DNA of 46,365 bases from Pontimonas sp. (GCA_021741945.1 JAIOWV010000002.1:1-46365), one strand, 5' to 3'. Shown: positions 1 to 9,124, counted from the stretch's first letter. Numbers and translations: made by a program. The notes: generated by a model from the sequence alone, not told the origin.

Positions 1-137
1 CCGCGGTTCACGGGGTTATCTTCACGGACAACGGACTGGCCGATCTTGCGCAAGCCAAGGCTGCGAAGCGTGGGAGCCATGTTGGGCTTCTCGCTAATGA
101 TCGACTTGATCTGGGTTACTTTGAGTTTCTTTGCCAT
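1..137 (-). CDS. rpmD: 50S ribosomal protein L30 (partial, C-terminus outside window)
   Basis: Ribosomal protein uL30, a small protein of the large subunit. The visible 45 codons begin MAKKLKVTQIKSIISEKP, followed by a typical L30 segment with the SLGLRKIG motif. The gene runs off the left edge, so its 3' end is not seen. Its ATG shares one base with the TAA stop of rpsE (TAATG), implying translational coupling as the next spc gene. Identity is based on the motif and gene order. Confidence 0.95.
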   Translation of the reverse strand, partial: MAKKLKVTQIKSIISEKPNMAPTLRSLGLRKIGQSVVREDNPVNR

Positions 138-826
138 TACGCACCAGCCTTCGCTGCAGCAGCCGCTTCTTTTTCAGCACGGATGAAGTGCGCGGGGGCA
201 ATCTCATCGAACTCAGCGTTGCGCCTAGCGGCAACAGCGCGGGGCTCTTCGAGCATCTTCAAAGCTGCGACAGTGGCGTGCACGATGTTGAGGGTGTTGG
301 AGGATCCCAACGACTTGCTCAGGACATCGTGAATACCGGCGCACTCGAGTACGGCACGGACCGGACCACCGGCGATAACACCGGTACCAGGGGTTGCGGG
401 GCGCAAAAGCACCACGCCGGCCGCTGCCTCACCCTGGACGGGGTGAGGAATGGTCTGGGCAACGCGGGGAACGCGGAAGAACTTCTTCTTCGCGTCCTCA
501 ACACCCTTGGAGATGGCGGTAGGGACCTCGCGGGCCTTGCCATAGCCAACGCCGACCATGCCGTTACCGTCTCCGACGACGACCAGTGCGGTGAAGCTAA
601 AGCGACGACCACCCTTGACGACCTTGGATACGCGGTTGATGGTGACAACGCGCTCGAGGAACTGGCTCTTCTCGGTGTCGCGGGCACCGCGCTCACGCGC
701 GTTGGGGTTACGTTCACGACTTCCGCGACGGGCCTCACGAGGCTCCGACGAGGTGTCTTCTTCAGCTACGACAGGAGCAACCGGAGTTTCTTCCACCACT
801 GCTTCGTCCTTAACTTCTTCGCTCAC
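137..826 (-). CDS. rpsE: 30S ribosomal protein S5
   Basis: Ribosomal protein uS5 of the small subunit, involved in decoding fidelity and 30S assembly. It has 229 residues. The S5 RNA-binding core starts near residue 56 (FLERVVTINRVSKVVKGG) and is followed by the conserved FTALVVVGDGNG and GYGKAREVP segments. The first 55 residues form an acidic then Arg-rich extension, as in many actinobacterial S5 proteins. The ATG overlaps the rplR stop by four bases (ATGA), and the stop overlaps rpmD by one base. Part of the spc operon. Confidence 0.97.
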   Translation of the reverse strand: MSEEVKDEAVVEETPVAPVVAEEDTSSEPREARRGSRERNPNARERGARDTEKSQFLERVVTINRVSKVVKGGRRFSFTALVVVGDGNGMVGVGYGKAREVPTAISKGVEDAKKKFFRVPRVAQTIPHPVQGEAAAGVVLLRPATPGTGVIAGGPVRAVLECAGIHDVLSKSLGSSNTLNIVHATVAALKMLEEPRAVAARRNAEFDEIAPAHFIRAEKEAAAAAKAGA

Positions 827-1191
827 AGTTCCAATCCACTCTCTCGTGCGCCTTCAGCAATTGCGGCAACGCGACCGGCGTAGCGGTTACCTCCGCGGTC
901 AAAGACGACCGAGGCAACGCCGGCCTTCTTTGCACGCTCAGCAATGACTTCACCAATGCGCTTGGCCTTGGCGGTCTTGTCTCCAGCAAAGGAGCGGAAG
1001 TCCGCTTCCATGGTCGAGGCAGAAGCCACGGTGTGGCCCTTCTGGTCGTCGACCACCTGGACGAATACGTGGCGGGCCGAGCGGGTCACGACTAAACGTG
1101 GCTTCTCTGCGGTACCCACAACCTTCTTGCGCAAGCGCGTGTGACGGCGATCTCTCGCAGCCGAACGGCTCTTTCCTCTCGAGAAAGCCAT
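823..1191 (-). CDS. rplR: 50S ribosomal protein L18
   Basis: Ribosomal protein uL18, which binds 5S rRNA in the central protuberance. It has 122 residues, close to the usual 115-120. The basic N-terminus (RDRRHTRLRKKVVGT) and the RLVVTRSARHVFVQVVDD segment are typical. It lies two bases after rplF and overlaps rpsE by four bases, so it is translated within the spc operon. Confidence 0.97.
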   Translation of the reverse strand: MAFSRGKSRSAARDRRHTRLRKKVVGTAEKPRLVVTRSARHVFVQVVDDQKGHTVASASTMEADFRSFAGDKTAKAKRIGEVIAERAKKAGVASVVFDRGGNRYAGRVAAIAEGARESGLEL

Positions 1192-1193
1192 GA

Positions 1194-1730
1194 TTACTTA
1201 CCAGCCTTTCCAGCCTTGCGGCGAACGTTCTCGCCGGCGTAGCGAACACCCTTGCCCTTGTAAGGCTCTGGCTTGCGCAGTTTGCGAATATTCGCGGCGA
1301 CCTCACCAACAGCTTGCTTGTCAATACCGCTGACAACCAGCTTGGTGTTGCCCTCCACAGTGAAGGTAATGCCCTCGGGTGGCTGCACCGTGATGGGGTG
1401 AGAGTAGCCGAGCTGGAACTCGACACCCTGGCCCTGCGAGGCAATACGGTAACCCGTTCCGACGATTTCAAGCTCTTTCTTGTAACCCTCGGTGACACCG
1501 ATGATCAGGTTGTTGATCAGGGTCCTGCTCAAACCGTGCAGAGAACGGGAAGAACGCTCGTCATCGGGACGCGTGACGATGACCTGGTTCTCAACCTTGG
1601 AAGCCTCAATGGGCTCCTTCACGGTGAGAGCAAGTTCGCCCTTGGGGCCCTTGACTGCGACGTGCTGTCCATCGATCGTGATGTCCACGCCCGAGGGAAT
1701 ATCAATAGGTAAACGACCAATACGTGACAT
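1194..1730 (-). CDS. rplF: 50S ribosomal protein L6
   Basis: Ribosomal protein uL6, near the factor-binding site of the large subunit. It has 178 residues, the usual length. It starts MSRIGRLPIDIPSGV and ends with the conserved KPEPYKGKGVRYAGE signature of the second domain. It sits between rpsH and rplR with gaps of six and two bases. Nothing unusual was seen. Confidence 0.97.
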   Translation of the reverse strand: MSRIGRLPIDIPSGVDITIDGQHVAVKGPKGELALTVKEPIEASKVENQVIVTRPDDERSSRSLHGLSRTLINNLIIGVTEGYKKELEIVGTGYRIASQGQGVEFQLGYSHPITVQPPEGITFTVEGNTKLVVSGIDKQAVGEVAANIRKLRKPEPYKGKGVRYAGENVRRKAGKAGK

Positions 1731-1736
1731 CAGCGA

Positions 1737-2135
1737 TCACCACACGTAGGCGAGGACTTCCCCACCCACGCCTTTCTTGTTGGCTTCCTTGTCGGTCAGA
1801 AGACCAGACGAGGTGGACAAGATTGCGATGCCAAGACCACCGTGGACCTTGGGAATTTCGGTCGACTTTGCGTAAACGCGAAGGCCGGGCTTAGAAACGC
1901 GCTTGATACCCACAATGGAGCGCTCGCGGTTCTGTCCATACTTGAGCTCAAGGGTCAGTGCTTTGCCGACCCTGGCGTCTTCGGTCTTCCACGAAGCGAT
2001 GTAACCCTCTCGCTTGAGAATGTCAGCGAGGTGGGTCTTCAACTTCGAGCTCGGCATCGACACGGAGTCGTGGTGCGCCGAGTTGGCGTTGCGCAGCCTG
2101 GTCAGCATGTCTGCGACCGGATCTGTCATGGTCAT
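1737..2135 (-). CDS. rpsH: 30S ribosomal protein S8
   Basis: Ribosomal protein uS8, a primary 16S rRNA binder. The start was set at the ATG at 2135, giving 132 residues beginning MTMTDPVADMLTRLRNAN. The open frame extends further upstream, but that extension is not part of the family. A second ATG two codons later (2129) is possible. S8 features include SSKLKTHLADILKREGYI and the C-terminal STSSGLLTDKEA motif. The 70-bp gap upstream to rplE is where many actinobacteria carry rpsN. Confidence 0.96.
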   Translation of the reverse strand: MTMTDPVADMLTRLRNANSAHHDSVSMPSSKLKTHLADILKREGYIASWKTEDARVGKALTLELKYGQNRERSIVGIKRVSKPGLRVYAKSTEIPKVHGGLGIAILSTSSGLLTDKEANKKGVGGEVLAYVW

Positions 2136-2167
2136 GGTGCTTCTCTTTTCTCTGGCTGGTTTCGACT

Positions 2168-2181
2168 CCGGGGACACCCGG
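2168..2181 (-). other. small stem-loop in the rplE-rpsH gap
   Basis: The gap between the rplE stop and the rpsH start holds CCGGG-(4 nt)-CCCGG, a 5-bp stem. A GGCC-TAAA-GGCC stem also spans the rplE stop codon just upstream. No rpsN or other short frame was recognised here. The stems could be processing signals or chance, and confidence in any function is low. Confidence 0.3.
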
Positions 2182-2205
2182 GCCGACCTTGTCAGTTAGG
2201 GGCCT

Positions 2206-2799
2206 TTAGGCCTCGGTTGTGTTCCGCTGAGCGAAGGGGAATCCCAACGCCAGCAAAAGGGCACGGCCTTCATCGTCCGTCTTCGCGGTGGTGACGACAG
2301 TGATGTCGAAACCGCGAACGCGGTCGATGTTGTCCTGGTTGATCTCGTGGAACACCGACTGCTCGGTGATACCAAACGTGTAGTTTCCGTTGCCATCGAA
2401 CTGGCGGTCGCTAAGACCACGGAAGTCGCGGATGCGAGGAAGGGCGAGGTTGACCAGGCGGTCAACGAACTCCCATGCCCGGTTGCCACGAAGGGTCACG
2501 TGAGCACCAATGGGCATGCCCTCGCGCAGCTTGAACTGAGCAATGGACTTGCGCGCCAGGGTCACGACGGGCTTCTGACCGGTGATCTGAGTGAGGTCGC
2601 GAACGGCCCCCTCGATGACCTTGGAGTCACGCGCTGCTTCACCAACACCGGTGTTCACCACGACCTTCACGAGCCCTGGGACCTGGTGAGGGTTGGTGTA
2701 ACCGAACTGCTCGGTGAGAGCAGGAACGATGTCCTTGCGGTAGACAGTTTTGAGACGAGGCACCGAAGGTGCCTTTGCCTCGGCAGTTGAGGTGGCCAT
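2206..2799 (-). CDS. rplE: 50S ribosomal protein L5
   Basis: Ribosomal protein uL5, a 5S rRNA-binding protein of the central protuberance. It has 197 residues with a short N-terminal extension. Diagnostic segments are VVVNTGVGEAARDSK, GQKPVVTLARKSIAQFKLR and GMPIGAHVTLRG. The ATG shares one base with the rplX stop (TAATG), which couples the two genes. Confidence 0.97.
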   Translation of the reverse strand: MATSTAEAKAPSVPRLKTVYRKDIVPALTEQFGYTNPHQVPGLVKVVVNTGVGEAARDSKVIEGAVRDLTQITGQKPVVTLARKSIAQFKLREGMPIGAHVTLRGNRAWEFVDRLVNLALPRIRDFRGLSDRQFDGNGNYTFGITEQSVFHEINQDNIDRVRGFDITVVTTAKTDDEGRALLLALGFPFAQRNTTEA

Positions 2800-3158
2800 T
2801 AGAGCTCTTCTCCTGACTTCTTCGCAACGCGAACGCGAACCTGCTTGGTCGCACCGTTCTTGGTCACGGTCTTGGTCTGGTATCCCACGCGAGTGGGCTT
2901 CTTGGACTTGGGGTCCACGAGCGCCACATTCGAGATGTGAATGGGTGCTTCGTGGGTCTCAATGCCACCAGTCTTGGCGCCACGATTGCTCTGGCCAACA
3001 CGGATGTGCTTCTTGACGTAGTTGACACCCTCGACGAGGATGCGGTTCTGCTCAGCGAGCACCTCAATGACGCGACCCTGCTTACCGCGGTCGCCGCCAC
3101 GGGCTTCGGTTGCACCAGTGATGACCTGAACGAGGTCACCCTTTTTGATCTTTGCCAT
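2799..3158 (-). CDS. rplX: 50S ribosomal protein L24
   Basis: Ribosomal protein uL24, which initiates large-subunit assembly. It has 119 residues. The N-terminal KOW motif (KKGDLVQVITGATE, then GKQGRVIEV) is clear, as is the NYVKKHIRV segment. It starts two bases after the rplN stop and overlaps rplE by one base. Confidence 0.97.
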   Translation of the reverse strand: MAKIKKGDLVQVITGATEARGGDRGKQGRVIEVLAEQNRILVEGVNYVKKHIRVGQSNRGAKTGGIETHEAPIHISNVALVDPKSKKPTRVGYQTKTVTKNGATKQVRVRVAKKSGEEL

Positions 3159-3160
3159 TG

Positions 3161-3532
3161 TTAGATAACCTCCGGGGCCAACGAAATGATCTTCATGAAG
3201 CGCTTGTCGCGGAGTTCGCGGCCAACGGGTCCGAAAATACGGGTTCCGCGGGGCTCGCCCTCTTTGTTCTTGATGATCACAGCGGCGTTCTCGTCGAACT
3301 TGATGTAGGAGCCATCTCCACGACGGGTCTCCTTGACGGTGCGAACGATGACCGCCTTGACGACCTCACCCTTCTTCACGTTGCCACCAGGAATTGCGTC
3401 CTTGACCGTGGCGACGATGATGTCACCCAGGCCGGCGTAGCGACGTCCGGATCCACCGAGAACACGGATCGCCAATAGTTCCTTGGCGCCGGTGTTGTCG
3501 GCAACTTTTAGACGGGACTCTTGCTGAATCAT
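3161..3532 (-). CDS. rplN: 50S ribosomal protein L14
   Basis: Ribosomal protein uL14, at the subunit interface. It has 123 residues, the standard length. It begins MIQQESRLKVADNTGAKE and contains the conserved RRYAGLGDII and GTRIFGPVGRELR segments. It is the first gene of the spc half and follows rpsQ by three bases, so the S10 and spc operons look like one transcription unit here. Confidence 0.97.
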   Translation of the reverse strand: MIQQESRLKVADNTGAKELLAIRVLGGSGRRYAGLGDIIVATVKDAIPGGNVKKGEVVKAVIVRTVKETRRGDGSYIKFDENAAVIIKNKEGEPRGTRIFGPVGRELRDKRFMKIISLAPEVI

Positions 3533-3535
3533 GGG

Positions 3536-3847
3536 TTACTTCGCCTTCTCAACGATTTCGACTAGACGCCAACGCTTGGTTGCAGAGAGCGGACGGGTCT
3601 CGGTGATGACCACCAAGTCGCCAATACCTGCGGTGTTTAGCTCATCGTGGGCCTTGATCTTGGAGGATCGGCGCACAACCTTGCCATAGAGGGGGTGCTT
3701 CACGCGGTCTTCAACCTCGACCACGATGGTCTTGTCCATCTTGTCGCTGGTGACATAACCACGGCGGACCTTGCGGTAACCACGGGCGTCCTTGTCGCGA
3801 ACGTCGCGCGCTGCGGACTCGTGGCCCTTCTTCACATCGGTGGCCAT
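3536..3847 (-). CDS. rpsQ: 30S ribosomal protein S17
   Basis: Ribosomal protein uS17, a 16S rRNA binder. It has 103 residues because of a charged N-terminal extension of about 25 residues, common in actinobacteria. The core carries SDKMDKTIVVEVEDR and HPLYGKVVRRSSKIKAHDE. The ATG shares a base with the rpmC stop (TAATG). Confidence 0.96.
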   Translation of the reverse strand: MATDVKKGHESAARDVRDKDARGYRKVRRGYVTSDKMDKTIVVEVEDRVKHPLYGKVVRRSSKIKAHDELNTAGIGDLVVITETRPLSATKRWRLVEIVEKAK

Positions 3848-4152
3848 TATGCACTCTCCTCGGTAGCTTCAGGCTCAGAGCTTTCACTCTTCTTTGCAGA
3901 CTTCTTAGCTGGCTTCTCAATAGGAGCCGGTGCCGCCCGAATGCCGAGCTCGCGTTCGCGAATCACGGTGTAAAGACGAGCAATGTCGCGCTTCACGGCG
4001 CGAACGCGACCGTGGTTGTCCAGCTGGCCGGTGGCCGACTGGAAACGCAGGTTGAAGAGCTCTTCCTTTGCGCGGCGAAGCTCGTCCAAGAGACGCTCAT
4101 CCTCGAACGTGTCGAGATCAGTAGGTGTAAGTTCTTTCGTTCCCACAGCCAT
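3847..4152 (-). CDS. rpmC: 50S ribosomal protein L29
   Basis: Ribosomal protein uL29, near the peptide exit tunnel where trigger factor docks. At 101 residues it is longer than the usual 60-80. The core (LLDELRRAKEELFNLRFQ, then VKRDIARLYTVIRER) is followed by a low-complexity tail of about 30 residues rich in Lys, Ser and Glu. The start overlaps the rplP stop by one base. Confidence 0.95.
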   Translation of the reverse strand: MAVGTKELTPTDLDTFEDERLLDELRRAKEELFNLRFQSATGQLDNHGRVRAVKRDIARLYTVIRERELGIRAAPAPIEKPAKKSAKKSESSEPEATEESA

Positions 4153-4568
4153 TACATGCCCTCCTCGCGCTTGATGATGCGTGCCTTCAACGGAAGCTTG
4201 TGAATCGCACGAGTCATGGCCTCGCGAGCGAGTTCTTCGCTCACGCCGGCGACCTCAAAGAGGACGCGTCCTGGCTTGACGTTGGCAATCCACCACTCCG
4301 GCGAACCTTTACCACTACCCATGCGGGTTTCCGCGGGCTTCTTGGTGAGCGGGCGGTCGGGGTAGATGTTGATCCACACCTTTCCACCACGCTTGATATG
4401 ACGAGTCATCGCGATACGCGCTGCCTCAATCTGACGGTTGGTGACGTAAGCGCTGGTGGTGGCTTGGATACCAAACTCACCAAAAGCAACCGTGGTACCA
4501 CCGGTGGCGTGGCCGCCACGCTTGGGGTGGTGCTGCTTACGGAACTTGACCTTGCGAGGAATCAACAT
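4152..4568 (-). CDS. rplP: 50S ribosomal protein L16
   Basis: Ribosomal protein uL16, next to the A-site tRNA and the peptidyl transferase centre. It has 138 residues, the standard length. It begins MLIPRKVKFRKQHHPKRGG and has the RPLTKKPAETRMGSGKG and EWWIANVKPGRVLFE signatures. It is two bases downstream of rpsC. Confidence 0.97.
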   Translation of the reverse strand: MLIPRKVKFRKQHHPKRGGHATGGTTVAFGEFGIQATTSAYVTNRQIEAARIAMTRHIKRGGKVWINIYPDRPLTKKPAETRMGSGKGSPEWWIANVKPGRVLFEVAGVSEELAREAMTRAIHKLPLKARIIKREEGM

Positions 4569-4570
4569 GC

Positions 4571-5341
4571 TTACTCGGCTCCCCCTGCAGCAACGGGCGC
4601 TGCCTCAGCGGCTGCAACAGCAGCCGGTCCACGGCGAGGTCCACCAGCAGGACGGTCAGGCCGCTGTGAGCGGGCGTTTGCCTGCTCGCGAGCCAGTTCC
4701 TTGTTGGTGATGTCGCCCTTGTAAATCCAGACCTTGACGCCAATGCGACCAAAGGTGGTGCGAGCCTCGTAGAAGCCGTAGTCGATGTTCGCGCGCAGAG
4801 TGTGCAGTGGAACCCGACCCTCGCGGTAGAACTCGGAACGGCTCATTTCAGCGCCACCAAGACGGCCAGACACCTGGATACGAATACCCTTGGCGCCAGC
4901 GCGCTGTGCGCCCTGAAGACCCTTGCGCATCGCGCGGCGGAATGCCACACGAGCGCTCAGCTGCTCAGCAATACCCTGGGCAACCAGCTGGGCTTCGTTC
5001 TCGGGGTTCTTGACCTCGAGGATGTTCAGCTGGATCTGCTTCTTGGTCATGTCCTCGAGGTCAGCGCGGATGCGCTCAGCCTCGGCACCACGACGGCCGA
5101 TAACGATTCCGGGGCGAGCCGAGTGGATGTCCACGCGGACGCGGTCACGGGTGCGCTCGATCTCGATGCGTGCGATGCCGGCTCGGTCGAGTTCCTTCTG
5201 GAGGAACTTGCGGATGAGCACGTCTTCGGCAACGAAGTCTGCGTAACGCTGACCCTTTTTGGTCGAGTCAGAGAACCAGCGCGACACGTGGTCGGTGGTG
5301 ATTCCCAGACGGAAACCGTACGGATGAACTTTCTGACCCAT
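4571..5341 (-). CDS. rpsC: 30S ribosomal protein S3
   Basis: Ribosomal protein uS3, part of the mRNA entry tunnel. It has 256 residues. The N-terminus is MGQKVHPYGFRLGIT. The KH domain has its GxxG loop in GIVIGRRGAEAERIR near residue 80. The C-terminal S3 domain follows, and the last 45 residues are an Ala/Pro/Gly-rich tail typical of actinobacteria. It is two bases after the rplV stop. Confidence 0.97.
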   Translation of the reverse strand: MGQKVHPYGFRLGITTDHVSRWFSDSTKKGQRYADFVAEDVLIRKFLQKELDRAGIARIEIERTRDRVRVDIHSARPGIVIGRRGAEAERIRADLEDMTKKQIQLNILEVKNPENEAQLVAQGIAEQLSARVAFRRAMRKGLQGAQRAGAKGIRIQVSGRLGGAEMSRSEFYREGRVPLHTLRANIDYGFYEARTTFGRIGVKVWIYKGDITNKELAREQANARSQRPDRPAGGPRRGPAAVAAAEAAPVAAGGAE

Positions 5342-5343
5342 AG

Positions 5344-5742
5344 TTACTTGCCAGCCTTCTGTGATGAGCGGCCCGGGTTCACCGAAGCCTCGTCGGGCGT
5401 TGCCAGCACAACAGTGATGTGGCTGGTGCGCTTGTTGATCCGGAATGCTCGACCCTGAGCGCGCGGCCTAAACCGCTTCAGGGTGATGCCCTCATCAACA
5501 AAGGCGCGAGCAACGAACAGGTCCTGGTCGTCCAGGAAAATGCCGTCCTTGTCAGCGGTGACCCGTGCGTTGGCCATTGCAGAGGCAACAACCTTGGCGA
5601 TGGGCTCACTGGCCGACTGGGGGGCAAACTTGAGAACTGCAAGAGCCTCCTGGGCCTGCTTGCCACGGATCAAGTCGACGACACGACGAGCCTTCTGTGG
5701 GGTAACGCGGATGTTGCGCACCCGTGCGATGGATTCAACCAT
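5344..5742 (-). CDS. rplV: 50S ribosomal protein L22
   Basis: Ribosomal protein uL22, which lines the peptide exit tunnel. It has 132 residues. Family features include ARVRNIRVTPQKARRVVDLIRG at the N-terminus and the GRAFRINKRTSHITVVL hairpin region at the C-terminus, the part that reaches into the tunnel. It lies 24 bp after rpsS. Confidence 0.97.
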   Translation of the reverse strand: MVESIARVRNIRVTPQKARRVVDLIRGKQAQEALAVLKFAPQSASEPIAKVVASAMANARVTADKDGIFLDDQDLFVARAFVDEGITLKRFRPRAQGRAFRINKRTSHITVVLATPDEASVNPGRSSQKAGK

Positions 5743-5766
5743 GTGACTACCTCCTCATCACCGCGC

Positions 5767-6048
5767 TTAGCGGCGACGGCCTTTCTTGTCGTCCTTTTCG
5801 TGACCACGGAAAGTGCGGGTGGGGGCAAACTCGCCGAGCTTGTGGCCCACCATGGTCTCGGTCACGAACACGGGGATGTGCTTGCGGCCATCGTGCACTG
5901 CGATGGTGTGACCGAGCATTGCCGGCACAATCATCGAGCGACGCGACCACGTCTTGATCACGTTCTTGGTGTTGGCTTCGTTCTGACGAAACACCTTCTG
6001 GAGGAGGTGGTCATCCACGAAGGGTCCCTTTTTAAGGCTACGAGGCAT
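5767..6048 (-). CDS. rpsS: 30S ribosomal protein S19
   Basis: Ribosomal protein uS19, in the head of the small subunit. It has 93 residues, the standard length, and starts MPRSLKKGPFVDDHLL with the GHKLGEFAPTRTFRGH signature near the end. It lies 14 bp after rplB in the S10 operon. Confidence 0.97.
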   Translation of the reverse strand: MPRSLKKGPFVDDHLLQKVFRQNEANTKNVIKTWSRRSMIVPAMLGHTIAVHDGRKHIPVFVTETMVGHKLGEFAPTRTFRGHEKDDKKGRRR

Positions 6049-6062
6049 GTCTTACTCTCCTA

Positions 6063-6899
<837 letters not shown>

Positions 6900-6910
6900 G
6901 TTCTTCCTAC

Positions 6911-7222
6911 CTATCCCACAGCCGTGAAGATGTCGATGGAGCCAGAGGCGAGAGAGACAATGGCACGCTTGGTGTCCTTGCGCTTTCCAGCCCCAAACTT
7001 GGTGCGGCGAGTCTTACCGGTCTTGTTCAAGGTGTTGACCGAGGAAACCTTCACGTTGAAGATCTTCTCGACGGCCAGCTTGATCTCGGTCTTCGTCGCG
7101 CGGGGGTCAACCTCGAAGGTGTACTTGCCCTGGTCAATAAGGGTGTAGCTCTTCTCGCTGACAATCGGGCGAACAATGACATCACGAGGGTCCTTGTTCC
7201 AAGCAATCGCGTGAATACTCAT
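6911..7222 (-). CDS. rplW: 50S ribosomal protein L23
   Basis: Ribosomal protein uL23, the exit-tunnel docking site for trigger factor and SRP. It has 103 residues. The DVIVRPIVSEKSYTLIDQGKYTF start and VEKIFNVKVSSVNTLN segment identify it. Its ATG shares one base with the rplD stop (TAATG). Confidence 0.97.
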   Translation of the reverse strand: MSIHAIAWNKDPRDVIVRPIVSEKSYTLIDQGKYTFEVDPRATKTEIKLAVEKIFNVKVSSVNTLNKTGKTRRTKFGAGKRKDTKRAIVSLASGSIDIFTAVG

Positions 7223-7872
7223 TATTTGCCTCCCTTAGCCGAGTCAGCTTTCGCTGCCACGAAGGTCTCAAATGCCTCAGCGGTGAAGACGATGTCGTCA
7301 CTGTTGAGAACGTCATAGGCGTTGAGCTGGTCGGGGTGAACAGCGTGGATGCCAGGAAGATTGCGAACACTCTTCTGACCGTTCACGTCGTCGCGACCAA
7401 CAACGATCAACACGTTGCGACCAGGAGCAGTCTGCGCAATAAGAGCAGACGCAATCTTGGTCGAGGGAGCCTTGTCGGTTCCCAGGCCCTTCACGACGTG
7501 AATGCGGTCAGCGCGGGCGCGGTCCGACAGTGCGCTCAGGAGAGCCTTCTGCACCATCTTCTTCGGGGTGCGCTGCGAGTAATCGCGGGGCACTGGACCG
7601 TGGACAATTCCACCACCGCGGTGCTGAGGGGCACGGATCGAACCCTGACGGGCACGACCGGTTCCCTTCTGCTTGAACGGCTTACGACCAGCACCAGAAA
7701 CTTCACCGCGGCCCTTAACCTTGTGCGTTCCCTGGCGAGCTGCTGCAAGCTGAGCAACAACCACCTGGTGCATCAGAGGCACGTTGGTGACAACGTCAAA
7801 GACGTTGGCTGGCAACTCAACGGAGCCGGACTTCTTGCCGGATGCGTCGAGGACGTCAACAGATGCAGCCAT
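7222..7872 (-). CDS. rplD: 50S ribosomal protein L4
   Basis: Ribosomal protein uL4, in the exit tunnel and, in some bacteria, an autogenous repressor of the S10 operon. It has 216 residues. The long tunnel loop is clear (GRKPFKQKGTGRARQGSIRA, then GGGIVHGP). It follows rplC by two bases. Whether it controls this operon through the leader at 8846-9118 cannot be told from sequence alone. Confidence 0.97.
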   Translation of the reverse strand: MAASVDVLDASGKKSGSVELPANVFDVVTNVPLMHQVVVAQLAAARQGTHKVKGRGEVSGAGRKPFKQKGTGRARQGSIRAPQHRGGGIVHGPVPRDYSQRTPKKMVQKALLSALSDRARADRIHVVKGLGTDKAPSTKIASALIAQTAPGRNVLIVVGRDDVNGQKSVRNLPGIHAVHPDQLNAYDVLNSDDIVFTAEAFETFVAAKADSAKGGK

Positions 7873-7874
7873 GA

Positions 7875-8525
7875 TTAGGCACCCTTCCTGGCGTTACGAA
7901 CAAACACCAAACGACCCTTAGCGCCGGGGACGGCGCCCTTGATCAGGAGCAAGCCGCGCTCAGCATCAACAGCGTGAACAGCGAGGTTCATCACAGTGAC
8001 GCGCTCACCACCCATACGACCGGCCATACGCATGCCCTTGAACACACGAGACGGGGTCGATGAGGCACCGATGGAGCCTGGCTTGCGGTGGTTACGGTGC
8101 GAACCGTGTGAGGCAGAAACACCCTTGAAGTTGTGGCGCTTCATGACACCGGCAAAACCTTTACCCTTGCTGGTGCCCATGACATCAACAAGCTGGCCTG
8201 CTTCGAATACGGTGGCGTTGATTTCCTGGCCCACTTCGTAGCTGGCAGCATCGCTCGTGCGAATCTCAGTCACGTGGCGGCGAGGAGTAACGCCAGCCTT
8301 CTCAAAGTGGCCCTTGAGAGGGTTGGTCACCTTGCGGGGGTCGATCTGACCGCTGGCGATTTGGACGGCCTCATAGCCGTCTTTCTCCATCGTGCGGATC
8401 TGGGTCACGACGTTGGGGGCAACCTGAACCACGGTCACGGGGATAAAGCGATTGTTCGCATCCCAGACCTGGGTCATACCGAGCTTGATGCCCAGTACCC
8501 CTCTAGTTGTAGTCACAGTCGACAT
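7875..8525 (-). CDS. rplC: 50S ribosomal protein L3
   Basis: Ribosomal protein uL3, an early assembly protein close to the peptidyl transferase centre. It has 216 residues. It begins after a short N-terminus with GVLGIKLGMTQVWD and has the W-finger region GSHRNHRKPGSIGASSTPSRVF. It lies 11 bp after rpsJ. Confidence 0.97.
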   Translation of the reverse strand: MSTVTTTRGVLGIKLGMTQVWDANNRFIPVTVVQVAPNVVTQIRTMEKDGYEAVQIASGQIDPRKVTNPLKGHFEKAGVTPRRHVTEIRTSDAASYEVGQEINATVFEAGQLVDVMGTSKGKGFAGVMKRHNFKGVSASHGSHRNHRKPGSIGASSTPSRVFKGMRMAGRMGGERVTVMNLAVHAVDAERGLLLIKGAVPGAKGRLVFVRNARKGA

Positions 8526-8536
8526 GGTCTATTTCC

Positions 8537-8845
8537 TTAAAGCTTGATTTCGATGTTGACGTCAGCGGGCAAGTCCAAACGCATCAAGGAGTCCACCGCT
8601 TTGGGGGTGGGGTCAATGATGTCGATGAGACGCTTGTGGGTGCGCTTCTCGAAGTGCTCGCGCGAGTCCTTGTACTTGTGCGGTGAGCGGATCACAGCAA
8701 CCACGTCCTTATCCGTAGGAAGAGGAACGGGACCCACAACAGTGGCTCCGGCACGGGTAACCGTGTCAACAATCTTTCGTGCTGAAACATCGAGACCTGC
8801 GTGGTCATACGACTTCAGTCGAATGCGGATTTTTTGTCCCGCCAT
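8537..8845 (-). CDS. rpsJ: 30S ribosomal protein S10 (first gene of the S10 operon)
   Basis: Ribosomal protein uS10, also NusE, the partner of NusB in antitermination. It has 102 residues, the standard length, starting MAGQKIRIRLKSYDH and containing VGPVPLPTDKDVVAVIRSPHKYKDSREHFE. It is the promoter-proximal gene of the S10 operon. No strong Shine-Dalgarno sequence lies before the ATG, only a purine-rich GAGAGAAAGAGAAAACC stretch. A structured leader of about 270 nt precedes it. Confidence 0.98.
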   Translation of the reverse strand: MAGQKIRIRLKSYDHAGLDVSARKIVDTVTRAGATVVGPVPLPTDKDVVAVIRSPHKYKDSREHFEKRTHKRLIDIIDPTPKAVDSLMRLDLPADVNIEIKL

Positions 8846-8898
8846 GGTTTTCTCTTTCTCTCACTCGCACAGAACTCTCGCCCTGCACACTTCAGGCA

Positions 8899-8920
8899 AC
8901 CCGGCGCTTTCGCACCGAGT
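8899..8920 (-). promoter_or_regulatory. GNRA hairpin in the rpsJ (S10) leader
   Basis: In the sense of the rpsJ mRNA, 54-75 nt before the start codon, nine bases pair with nine across a GAAA tetraloop. The arms are ACUCGGUGC and GCGCCGGGU, with two G-U pairs. The core GGTGCGAAAGC is identical to 11 nt in the rpsL leader hairpin at 15656-15686. No other structure was recognised in 8846-9124 except a short TTGCG-ACTT-CGCAA hairpin near 9050-9064. No ORF in this 325-bp gap looks real. Confidence 0.55.
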
Positions 8921-9124
8921 GGCACACACCACTGTTCTTCTATCAACACACTTCGGTTGGCCCCAGGGGCACTCTCCAGCACACACAAACCAAGGCTTGC
9001 GAAGCGGGTCCGTCGATGACGTTGTGTTCTGCTACCCGCGGCCTAGATGTCTTGCGAAGTCGCAATCCTATGCACTACCTGGCAGTGAGCACCCCACGAA
9101 TGGAGTGCGTATTGAACCTCACAA

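Noticed and set aside
9050..9064. TTGCG-ACTT-CGCAA hairpin in the rpsJ leader as a terminator
   Set aside because: Five base pairs with no T tract, so too weak to call. It is recorded only as possible leader structure.
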